Positions 1-5,378 of a DNA stretch of 6,035 bases are shown one piece after another (position 1 is the first letter of the stretch; each line of letters opens with the position of its first letter). The translations under genes were made by a program, and so were the position numbers. The notes under the pieces were generated by a model. That model was given only the letters and a program-made list of their open reading frames with translations. It had not been told where the DNA came from and searched no databases. The DNA comes from Massilia sp. UBA2604. GTDB lineage: Bacteria > Pseudomonadota > Gammaproteobacteria > Burkholderiales > Burkholderiaceae_D. The stretch spans positions 1-6,035 of the forward strand of contig DDKG01000155.1 of assembly GCA_002339265.1 (NCBI GenBank), in the 5' to 3' direction.

Positions 1-24
1 TACGTTTTTACACAGCCTGGGTCG

Positions 25-69
25 ATAGCGGCCATACAGAGGCTCGAGCGAAGCAATGATATAGCGGCC
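25..69. repeat. Direct repeat ATAGCGGCC, 36 bp apart
   Basis: ATAGCGGCC occurs at 25-33 and again at 61-69, each followed by a purine and T. Just left of it, at 6-20, is a TTTTACACAGCCTGG stretch. From memory, phrases like 'acacagcctgggtcgatagcggcc' recur in intergenic DNA and at the ends of degraded insertion sequences in many proteobacteria. I cannot verify that here. No transposase and no matching inverted end are visible inside the window, so this may be a dispersed repeat or one end of an element lying to the left. Confidence 0.35.
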
Positions 70-139
70 GTGTTTGCAGTCGGGGTGGTGCCGCGGCCCA
101 AGTACTTCTTATCGAAGATCTTCGTGTAGTGGGGCTCTC

Positions 140-175
140 ACATGCTGGCGCGGGCTGCCGCCTTTGCCAGCACAT
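140..175 (-). terminator. Hairpin downstream of the PEP-CTERM gene, possible terminator
   Basis: Read on the minus strand, TGCTGGC (172-166) and GCCAGCA (149-143) form a perfect 7-bp stem. Two G-U pairs and one A-U pair extend it to ten pairs. The 16-nt loop can fold a small GGC/GCC inner stem. It lies about 20 nt after the stop codon of the PEP-CTERM gene, where an operon terminator is expected. No U-tract follows, so it is not a canonical intrinsic terminator. It could instead be a 3'-stabilising hairpin or part of a Rho-dependent end. Confidence 0.35.
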
Positions 176-194
176 TGCCGATCGCTGACGACTC

Positions 195-866
195 TCAGCC
201 AGCTTTCTTCCGGCGCCGCGTCCAGCCCAGGATGCCGGCGCCGAGCATGAAGGTCGAGACCATGCCGGGCTCCGGCACCTCACCCTCAGGCGACTGCAGG
301 ATGAAGGAAAGATTGTCAGCATATCCATCGTTGTCGCCCGACACCAGACGTTCCATCGACAACCAGAACGACAGGGAACGGGTGCCCGCCGGAATGAAGC
401 CCTCGGATTCGCGATAGAACAGGCCGGTCTGGTTGTCGCGGTCGTCCGGCGTCACCGGGCCGATCGCCGAACTCCCGACCTCATTGCCGAACTCGTCGAG
501 GAACTGGACATAGAACAGCGCGTTATCGCCCTGGTTGGCCCAGCCGCCGAGCCATCCGCTCAGCGAATAGGAAGTCCGCTGCGACGTCGTCACGCCGAAG
601 TCCAGCGTTTGATAGCCGACGGCATACTGGCCAAGACCGCTGAACATCCGGGCGCCCCGGTCGACCGGCCCCGGCTGCGAAGGCAGAACCCAGTTGCTGC
701 CGTAGTTCACGGACTGGAACATGTCGTAGCCGGCATAGCCGGTCCACCCGTCCAGGCCCGCCTCGGCATCGCCGTTGACGACCAAGTTGTCGCCGTAGAC
801 GACTGCCGCTTGGGCGTTGCACACCGCGGCCAGCAAGGCCGCGCCAACGAGAAATCGACATTTCAT
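195..866 (-). CDS. PEP-CTERM sorting domain protein (secreted/surface)
   Basis: A 223-aa protein predicted to be exported and then processed by an exosortase. Residues 1-20 form a Sec-type signal peptide (MKCR, a hydrophobic core, then NAQA before the likely cleavage site). The body begins with NLVVNGDAEAGLDGW (about 27-41) and ends with YADNLSF (about 182-188). That pattern is typical of beta-sandwich, carbohydrate-binding-like domains in PEP-CTERM proteins. The C-terminus has the full tripartite signal: VPEPG at 197-201, a hydrophobic helix at about 203-215, and the basic tail RRRKK. In the known system, exosortase cuts at PEP, and such proteins are tied to exopolysaccharide and the cell surface. 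The ATG at 866 is chosen because AAGGAG lies 6 nt upstream and the signal peptide starts there; the frame stays open further upstream but that extension is not protein-like. The gene follows the phospholipase C gene by 19 bp, suggesting co-transcription. The ligand is unknown. Confidence 0.9.
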   Translation of the reverse strand: MKCRFLVGAALLAAVCNAQAAVVYGDNLVVNGDAEAGLDGWTGYAGYDMFQSVNYGSNWVLPSQPGPVDRGARMFSGLGQYAVGYQTLDFGVTTSQRTSYSLSGWLGGWANQGDNALFYVQFLDEFGNEVGSSAIGPVTPDDRDNQTGLFYRESEGFIPAGTRSLSFWLSMERLVSGDNDGYADNLSFILQSPEGEVPEPGMVSTFMLGAGILGWTRRRKKAG

Positions 867-872
867 GAAAGA

Positions 873-884
873 CTCCTTGCAAGG
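873..884 (-). promoter_or_regulatory. Shine-Dalgarno of the PEP-CTERM gene inside a palindrome
   Basis: The minus strand reads AAGGAG at 878-873, 6 nt before the ATG at 866, which fixes the start. It overlaps a perfect 10-bp palindrome, CCTTGCAAGG (875-884). All of it sits in the 19-bp gap after the phospholipase stop codon. The site is a strong ribosome binding site, consistent with independent re-initiation within an operon. Confidence 0.7.
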
Positions 885-885
885 T

Positions 886-3057
886 TCAATTGACACGGTA
901 CTGGTCGAGCCGCGCCGCACCCTGCATCGCGGGGTCGCTGATCGACGGCAGTCCGTTCTCCAGGTGGCCGGAGAAGCGCCGCAGCCAGCCCGGCACACCG
1001 TTCACGCGCAGGCTGTAGTCGTACCAGTTGTGGCTCGACGCCAGGGGCAGGCGCACAGTGCTGCGCGAACGCGCGACGACGCGCACCTCGACAGGTTTCG
1101 CGTCGTAGTACTTGTTGGCAGCGAGGCTGAAGGTGCAGGGCTGCGCGCCGTCGTTCACCAGTTCGATCACCAGTTCGCCAGCCTTGCGGTCGGCGCGCAG
1201 CATCATCTCCGGCGCCGCCGCATTGCTGCTGCGGCGCACATCGCCGGCGACGTGGCGGTGGAAGCCGTTCGGTCCCAGGATCCAGAGATCGTAGAGCGCG
1301 GCCGTACTCCAGCGCCCCTTGAGCCCCTTGCCCGCTTCGACGGTGTAGCGGCGCGGAATCTGGTCCAGCGCCAGGCGGTCGTAGACGTGGAAGACCGCAC
1401 CGGCTTCGCCGGCATTGTCGAAGCCGAGTTCGACCTGGCCGGCCAGCGTCTGCGCCTGCACCTGGAGTTCGTAGGGCAAGGCGCGCGCGGGACGCACGCC
1501 GGCTGCCTGGACCGGCGCCGACAATGTGGCCGGCGTGGCCGGCACCTTGGTATTGGGCAGGCTTAGTGCCATCGCGCGGCGCGCCGCCGTTTCGGGCAGC
1601 AGCTGCCCGAATCCGCTGTCCGGCGGATTCACGAAGTCGAAACAGGACAGCAGATCGCCGCTCACCGCGCGCCGCCATGGGCTGATGAGCGGCTCGCGCA
1701 CGCCGAAGCGGGCCTCGATGAAGCGCACCACCGACGAGTGGTCGAAGACCTGCGAGTTCACCCAGCCACCTTTGGACCAGGGCGAGATGACGTACATCGG
1801 CACGCGCGGCCCGAATCCGTATGGGCGATGCAGCGTGCGCGGATCCGCGCCGTTCAGCACGTGGTGATATTCGCCGGTGGTATCGACAGTGGACGCGCCG
1901 GCCAGCCGCGCTTGCGCCGGGTTGGCGCTATAGGCGGTGTACGCGGGGACTGAGGGCGGGGGCATGTGGTCGAAGAAGCCGTCGTTCTCGTCGAAGTTGA
2001 CGAGGAAGACCGTCTTGCTCCAGCTCTCCGGGTTCGCCGTCAGGGCGTCGAGCACACGCGCGATATAGTCGGCGCCGGACGCGGGACTCGACGGCCCCGG
2101 GTGCTCCGATCCTTCGGCGGTGGCCACGACCCAGCTTACCTGCGGCAGGCGGTTGGCCAGCACGTCGGCCTTGAGCAGGTCCAGGTCGCGGGTGCTGATG
2201 CCGCGCTCGCGCAGCGCCTGCGAAGCACCGGGACGCCCATACCAGGCATTGCGGAAAGTGCGGAAACCGGCCAGGGGATTGTCGGTGAAGTTGTCCGCCA
2301 TGTTCTGGTACACCTGCCAGCTGACGCCCGCGGCCTGCAGGCGTTCCGGATAGGTGGTCCAGAGATAGTCGGTGGCCGGGTCGGGGTTGAAGTTGTCGCG
2401 GCTGTTGTCGGTCGACGGACCGCCCGCCACGGCCAGCGGGTCGTTATGGCCGCTGAACAGGAACAGGCGGTTGGTGTTGGTGCCGGTCTGCGTGGCGCAG
2501 TGATAGTGGTCGCAGATCGTGAAGGCGCGCGCCAGGGCGAACTGGAACGGCAGGTCGGCCTCGGCGTAATAGCCCATCGAGTGGTTTTGCTTGGCCGCGC
2601 ACCAGTCGTTCATTCGCCCGCTGTCCCAGGCCAGTTGGGCATCCAGCCAGGCGTGCGGCGTGCCGGCCACGCGAATGACCGGAAAGTCCTGCACCGTGTT
2701 GAGCCGGAATGGCGCGATAGCGCGGCTTTGCGGCCAGTCGGGCCGGCCGGGAACCGGGGCGCCGCCGACGCTCTTCTGGACGAACACCGACTTGCGGCTG
2801 AAGAGATTCTGGCGATCCATCACCGGGATCGGGAACGGGTCCCCGAAGCCGCGCACGCCTTCCATGGTGCCGAAGTAGTGGTCGAAGCTGCGGTTTTCCT
2901 GCGTCAGCACGACGATGTGCTCGACGTCCTGCAGGCTGCGGGTGCGCTGGTTGGCGGGCAGGGCCAGCGCGCGCTGGATGGCTGGCGGGAAGGTGGCCAG
3001 GACGGCGCTGGCGCCGCCCGCCTGCGCCAGTGTGCGGAGAAAGTCGCGACGGCTCAT
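886..3057 (-). CDS. Phosphocholine-specific phospholipase C, Tat-exported
   Basis: A 723-aa enzyme expected to split phosphatidylcholine (and possibly sphingomyelin) into diacylglycerol and phosphocholine outside the cytoplasm. It has the length and layout of the bacterial PlcH/PlcN family. Residues 2-8, SRRDFLR, are a twin-arginine export motif, followed by a hydrophobic stretch and a possible cleavage site after ALA at 30-32. The phosphoesterase domain spans about 45-460. It contains ENRSFDHYFG (54-63), CDHYHC (182-187), TGTNTNR (191-197), FDENDGFFDH (355-364) and FDHSS (438-442). By analogy with AcpA/PlcH enzymes, E54, N55, D356 and E357 are likely metal or active-site residues and T193 the likely nucleophile. 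Two C-terminal beta domains of the DUF756 type follow at about 525-605 and 615-705. The ATG at 3057 is chosen because the Tat signal starts there and AGGTG lies just upstream; the frame opens further up (TTG at 3210), but that extension would read across the promoter. A Pho box upstream suggests induction by phosphate starvation. Choline-responsive control is known in relatives but not seen here. Confidence 0.95.
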   Translation of the reverse strand: MSRRDFLRTLAQAGGASAVLATFPPAIQRALALPANQRTRSLQDVEHIVVLTQENRSFDHYFGTMEGVRGFGDPFPIPVMDRQNLFSRKSVFVQKSVGGAPVPGRPDWPQSRAIAPFRLNTVQDFPVIRVAGTPHAWLDAQLAWDSGRMNDWCAAKQNHSMGYYAEADLPFQFALARAFTICDHYHCATQTGTNTNRLFLFSGHNDPLAVAGGPSTDNSRDNFNPDPATDYLWTTYPERLQAAGVSWQVYQNMADNFTDNPLAGFRTFRNAWYGRPGASQALRERGISTRDLDLLKADVLANRLPQVSWVVATAEGSEHPGPSSPASGADYIARVLDALTANPESWSKTVFLVNFDENDGFFDHMPPPSVPAYTAYSANPAQARLAGASTVDTTGEYHHVLNGADPRTLHRPYGFGPRVPMYVISPWSKGGWVNSQVFDHSSVVRFIEARFGVREPLISPWRRAVSGDLLSCFDFVNPPDSGFGQLLPETAARRAMALSLPNTKVPATPATLSAPVQAAGVRPARALPYELQVQAQTLAGQVELGFDNAGEAGAVFHVYDRLALDQIPRRYTVEAGKGLKGRWSTAALYDLWILGPNGFHRHVAGDVRRSSNAAAPEMMLRADRKAGELVIELVNDGAQPCTFSLAANKYYDAKPVEVRVVARSRSTVRLPLASSHNWYDYSLRVNGVPGWLRRFSGHLENGLPSISDPAMQGAARLDQYRVN

Positions 3058-3101
3058 GCGCGCACCTGCGTGATGAGCGGGGCAAATTCGAGTAGTGACA
3101 T
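3054..3101 (-). CDS. Possible 15-aa leader peptide overlapping the phospholipase start
   Basis: In the phospholipase leader, an ATG at 3101 opens a 15-codon frame, MSLLEFAPLITQVRA. Its TGA (3056-3054) overlaps the phospholipase ATG as ATGA, the arrangement typical of translational coupling. A weak GGA lies about 8 nt before the ATG. The frame differs from that of the phospholipase. No run of one amino acid suggests classical attenuation. A frame this short could arise by chance; the exact ATGA junction is the main argument for it. No function is assigned. Confidence 0.25.
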   Translation of the reverse strand: MSLLEFAPLITQVRA

Positions 3102-3157
3102 TTAATTGATCCGGTCGGTTGAAGGAGAGGCGACGAAACTCAGATACGGCAACGACC

Positions 3158-3191
3158 AGCTTACGTATTGACGATGAAATGTTGATGACAA
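3158..3191 (-). promoter_or_regulatory. Pho box and -10 region for the phospholipase operon
   Basis: The minus strand reads TTGTCATCAACATTTCAT at 3191-3174. Against the Pho box (two CTGTCAT repeats with a 4-nt spacer) the first repeat matches 6 of 7 positions and the second 5 of 7, with exactly 4 nt between. Ten nt further on, the same gap as in the E. coli phoA promoter as I recall it, lies TAAGCT (3163-3158), a weak -10 matching 3 of 6. No good -35 hexamer is correctly spaced, as expected for PhoB-activated promoters. The transcript would start near 3150, leaving a leader of about 95 nt. Phospholipase C genes are known Pho-regulon members in other bacteria. The site is a sequence match only. 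Confidence 0.6.
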
Positions 3192-3197
3192 TATAAC
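3168..3197 (+). promoter_or_regulatory. Sigma70-like promoter facing the MarC-family gene
   Basis: TTGACG (3168-3173, 5 of 6) and TATAAC (3192-3197, 5 of 6) are separated by 18 bp, a good sigma70 layout. Transcription would start near 3204 and run right, giving about 160 nt of untranslated leader before the MarC-family start. The spacer coincides exactly with the Pho box on the other strand, so a regulator bound there should interfere with this promoter. Confidence 0.5.
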
Positions 3198-3365
3198 GCA
3201 GGGCTGGCAACGTCGTTGTCTTGGCGGCAATTAGCTATGCGCTCCATGGCTCATCGTCAGCGGTGTGTCGGCCGACCCCGGGCATCGGTTACAGTGTCGG
3301 CAACACGCGTGCCTGACCGCGTGCGGCGAACATCGACCGTTTGCCACGACCTCGAAACCTATTTC
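3198..3365 (+). other. Leader region of the MarC-family gene
   Basis: About 170 bases lie between the predicted promoter and the MarC-family start. A frame with a TTG start at 3216 is open through to the gene, but its 50 residues are arginine-rich, not membrane-like, and not typical of the family, so I treat them as untranslated. I see no clear terminator, riboswitch or second promoter here. Confidence 0.4.
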
Positions 3366-4088
3366 ATGACCATCGAATTGTTGCTGGCAGCGGCCAGGAG
3401 TTTTTTGTTTGTATTGGTGACGATGCTGCCGATCCTGAATCCGGCCGCCACCGCACCGATTTTTCTGAGCATGACGGAAGGCGCGTCGCCCGCGACCCGC
3501 ACGCTGCTGGCGCGCCGTATCGCCCGCAATATGTTCTGGCTGATGACGGGGTCGATGCTCATCGGCTCCTACGTGCTCGACTTCTTCGGCATCTCGCTGC
3601 CCATCGTGCGGGTTGGCGGTGGCCTGATCCTCGCTTCGGTGGCATGGCGCCTGCTGGGCGCGACCCCTTCCTCGCTCGACAGCCGCACCGCGCTGGCCGA
3701 TGCCTATACGCCGGACCACGCGCACCGGCAGGCGTTCTACCCCTTGACCTTTCCGATCAGCTGCGGCCCGGCCTCGATCGCCGTCGCCATCACGGTGGGC
3801 GTCACGCTGCACGATGTGGAGATCGTGTTCTCGCTGGCGCGCATGGGAGGCGCCTTGCTGGCGCTGGCGCTGATCGGCGTCGTGTTGTATCTCGCCTTCC
3901 GCTACGGCGAACATCTGCTGCGGTTGATCGGCGAGGCAGGCACCGCGGTCTTCCTTCGCCTGACCGCGTTCATCCTGCTGTGCCTTGGTGTGCAGATCGT
4001 GTGGGACGGGCTGCGCGAGCTGCTGCTCGAGGTGACCTCGGTCCCGATTCACCTGGCGGCAATCCAGGCCATCGCCGGCGCCCGATAG
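3366..4088 (+). CDS. MarC-family integral membrane protein
   Basis: A 240-aa inner-membrane protein with about six hydrophobic helices, roughly at 10-34, 54-74, 80-98, 124-146, 158-178 and 198-217. Family signatures are LPILNPAATAPIFL (21-34) in the first half and YPLTFPISCGPASIA (125-139) in the second. These are the paired NP and GP re-entrant-like motifs of the two-repeat MarC (UPF0056) fold. Length is normal to slightly long for the family. The family's transport substrate is not established; an early link of E. coli MarC to antibiotic resistance was not upheld, so a drug-efflux label would be unsafe. The ATG at 3366 is chosen because the first helix begins right after it, though no clear Shine-Dalgarno precedes it. 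It is divergent from the phospholipase operon and shares its control region, so a phosphate-related role is possible but only inferred. Confidence 0.88.
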   Translation: MTIELLLAAARSFLFVLVTMLPILNPAATAPIFLSMTEGASPATRTLLARRIARNMFWLMTGSMLIGSYVLDFFGISLPIVRVGGGLILASVAWRLLGATPSSLDSRTALADAYTPDHAHRQAFYPLTFPISCGPASIAVAITVGVTLHDVEIVFSLARMGGALLALALIGVVLYLAFRYGEHLLRLIGEAGTAVFLRLTAFILLCLGVQIVWDGLRELLLEVTSVPIHLAAIQAIAGAR

Positions 4089-4119
4089 AATTGGTGAGCT
4101 TGCGTTCCGGCTGGCTGGC

Positions 4120-4125
4120 TATACT
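4120..4125 (+). promoter_or_regulatory. -10-like TATACT just before the TonB-like gene
   Basis: TATACT (5 of 6 to consensus) ends 8 bp before the ATG at 4134. A transcript would begin around 4132-4134, making the mRNA nearly leaderless, which fits the absence of a Shine-Dalgarno sequence. The -35 is poor: TTGCGT at 4100-4105 leaves only 14 bp. The gene may equally be read from the MarC-family transcript, whose stop is 45 bp upstream. Confidence 0.3.
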
Positions 4126-4133
4126 GCTGGTTC

Positions 4134-4871
4134 ATGTCCAGCATCTCTTCACCATTCCCGCCGGCTGCCGGCACGCGCAATGATCGCCTCGCCGGCGTTG
4201 GCGTCACACTGGCGGTCCACCTGGCCTTGATCCTGGCCTGGCAGATCGCCGACAAGCTGCCTTTGACGCCGCACGAAGGGAGCGACGAGGCGATGCAGTG
4301 GCTGACGCTACCCACGCTACCGCCGCGCCTAGAGCCGCCTGTGTCCGAGCCGGTGAAGGAAGTGCGGCCCCCATCGATTGCCGCGCCGGCGCGGGCAACT
4401 CGGACCGATCCCGCCCCGGTGTCAGCACCGGAGGAAGCGCCATCGGCTGAGCCGGCGCCAACGGCGGTGGACGGGCAGCCGGTTGCGCGGCCAAGCGCCG
4501 CAGACATCCTCGCCAATGCGCGACGCAGTGTCGGCGAGATCGACCGCGCCCTGCGCAAGGAAAACAAGCCCCTGATCGTTTTGCCGCCCGACAGTCCGCA
4601 GATTCGCATGCGCGAGGGCATGGAGCACGCGCGCGCCATGGCGGCGCCGCGTTTGTGGGAAACGCCGAAGGTCGAGGAGCTGGTCAACAACACGGGGGAT
4701 GGCGCGCGCCGCACGCGGGTCATCACCGGCAATCGCACCTATTGCATTACCAATCGGGCGCCGACGACCAATGTCGAGATGATCGAGATGCATGGCCGCC
4801 AGCGCTTCACCAATTGCCCCACCCACGAAACGCCGGCCAAGCAGCAGGTCTGGCGGACGGCGCGCGATTAG
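4134..4871 (+). CDS. Uncharacterised membrane-anchored protein with TonB-like layout
   Basis: A 245-aa protein I do not recognise by family. A short cytoplasmic N-terminus leads into one membrane helix (about 20-37, GVGVTLAVHLALILAW). T25 and H29 are spaced like the S-x3-H motif in TonB-type energy transducers. A proline- and alanine-rich linker follows (about 59-120), then a charged, probably helical part (about 121-170). The C-terminal segment contains GNRTYCITNRAP (199-210) and RFTNCP (224-229). Cysteines 204 and 228 could form a disulfide in the periplasm. There is no YP motif or recognisable TonB C-terminal domain, so an energy-transducing role is not supported; the TM-proline-rich layout is also common in other periplasm-spanning proteins. 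The gene lies 45 bp after the MarC-family gene on the same strand and ends at a hairpin. No Shine-Dalgarno is evident. Coding status is well supported by codon bias and the ordered layout; function is unknown. Confidence 0.8.
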   Translation: MSSISSPFPPAAGTRNDRLAGVGVTLAVHLALILAWQIADKLPLTPHEGSDEAMQWLTLPTLPPRLEPPVSEPVKEVRPPSIAAPARATRTDPAPVSAPEEAPSAEPAPTAVDGQPVARPSAADILANARRSVGEIDRALRKENKPLIVLPPDSPQIRMREGMEHARAMAAPRLWETPKVEELVNNTGDGARRTRVITGNRTYCITNRAPTTNVEMIEMHGRQRFTNCPTHETPAKQQVWRTARD

Positions 4872-4891
4872 AACCTACCGGGATAGGTTCT
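4870..4891. terminator. Hairpin between convergent genes, possible bidirectional terminator
   Basis: AGAACCTA (4870-4877) and TAGGTTCT (4884-4891) form a perfect 8-bp stem around the 6-nt loop CCGGGA. It overlaps the stop codon at 4869-4871 on the plus strand and begins 4 bp past the stop of the minus-strand gene at 4895. Being symmetrical and placed between convergent genes, it could serve both. Only short T runs follow on either strand, so its strength as an intrinsic terminator is uncertain. Confidence 0.5.
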
Positions 4892-4894
4892 TAG

Positions 4895-5371
4895 TCAGGA
4901 ACCGGCGACGCGGCGCTCGTCGGTACGTCGCAACCACAGGCTGCTGGCCCAGCCCTCGATCTCCTTACCCTCGACCGTCGCGCGCACCTGCCACCAGTCA
5001 CCGTCGCGACGACCCGTCGCTTCCACCCGCGCACCGGCAGGCACCACCAGCAGCCGTTCGGCGCCGACGCCGCCGGCCACCCGCAGATTGAGCGCGTCAT
5101 GCGTGCGGTAGCGGGCGCCGGCAACCGGCAGGTCGATGCCACCCACTTCTTGCGCCTGCGCCGATTGCACGAGTTGCGGGGCCGGCGCCACGGGAGGATG
5201 TCCCAGCAAGGCCAATAGCAGCGTGCCGCCGGCCGCAGTGCCAAGCCCGAGAGCTCCCAGCGCGCGCGCATTCGGCCGCCGCCACCAGGCGCGCGGCGTC
5301 AGCCAGGCGCAGGCGCACAGCGTCAGCACCAGAGCTGCACCGTAGGCGGCCGCGTGAGTCAAGGTCACCAT
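4895..5371 (-). CDS. Small membrane protein with SH3b-like domain
   Basis: A 158-aa protein with two hydrophobic N-terminal segments (about 7-24 and 38-57), a short proline/alanine linker, and a C-terminal domain at about 87-149. That domain reads like a bacterial SH3 (SH3b) fold: LNLRVAGG (94-101), VPAGARVEATGRRDGDWWQVR (110-130) and EGWASSLWL (139-147). The pattern of LNvR, a mid-domain G-x-WW-xV and a final GWv-xxxL is the usual SH3b signature; in other proteins such domains bind peptidoglycan or proline-rich peptides. Predicted location is the inner membrane with the SH3b part in the periplasm. The ATG at 5371 is preceded by TGAGG, which includes the stop codon of the upstream gene (5381-5379), so the two genes are probably translationally coupled. 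The ligand is unknown. Confidence 0.8.
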   Translation of the reverse strand: MVTLTHAAAYGAALVLTLCACAWLTPRAWWRRPNARALGALGLGTAAGGTLLLALLGHPPVAPAPQLVQSAQAQEVGGIDLPVAGARYRTHDALNLRVAGGVGAERLLVVPAGARVEATGRRDGDWWQVRATVEGKEIEGWASSLWLRRTDERRVAGS

Positions 5372-5378
5372 CGTGGCC

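Larger units (their letters stand above)
1..194. other. Left-edge intergenic stretch, no supportable gene
   Basis: No reading frame here has both a plausible start and recognisable protein character. It lies downstream of the PEP-CTERM gene, so on the minus strand it is 3' untranslated or intergenic DNA. It contains a hairpin (140-175), a direct-repeat module (25-69) and two short perfect palindromes: AAGTACTT at 100-107 and CGAAGATCTTCG at 113-124. A stop-free minus-strand frame without a start codon runs from about 137 to the edge and may be a gene remnant. Confidence 0.6.

Noticed and set aside
113..124. Perfect palindrome CGAAGATCTTCG as an operator or hairpin
   Set aside because: It is only 12 bp, leaves a 2-nt loop if folded, and no promoter lies next to it. 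It is likely chance, or part of a decayed coding frame.
867..998. N-terminal extension of the PEP-CTERM protein by 44 residues
   Set aside because: The extension overlaps the phospholipase end, is Arg/Cys-rich and would bury the signal peptide. The internal ATG at 866 has a strong ribosome binding site.
817..1566. A 249-codon plus-strand open frame
   Set aside because: It runs antisense across the end of the phospholipase gene and the start of the PEP-CTERM gene. Its composition is that of an antisense shadow and it has no recognisable domain.
1966..3105. A 379-codon plus-strand open frame opposite the phospholipase C gene
   Set aside because: It is fully antisense to a confidently identified enzyme. 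Its translation is rich in R, G, V, A and H with no domain pattern, as expected from high third-position GC on the other strand.
3058..3210. N-terminal extension of phospholipase C by 51 residues
   Set aside because: It would start at a TTG upstream of the predicted promoter and Pho box and would place the Tat motif internally. The ATG at 3057 puts SRRDFLR at the N-terminus as expected.
3216..3365. N-terminal extension of the MarC-family protein by 50 residues
   Set aside because: It needs a TTG start, is arginine-rich and not membrane-like, and MarC-family proteins normally begin close to the first helix.
3341..4183. A 280-codon plus-strand frame overlapping the MarC-family gene
   Set aside because: It is a frame-shifted shadow of the MarC-family gene, rich in R, G, A and H with no membrane helices.
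4049..4738. A 229-codon minus-strand frame opposite the TonB-like gene
   Set aside because: Its Ser/Gly/Arg/Ala-rich translation has no domain. The plus-strand frame has an ordered helix, linker and C-terminal layout and fits the neighbouring hairpin.
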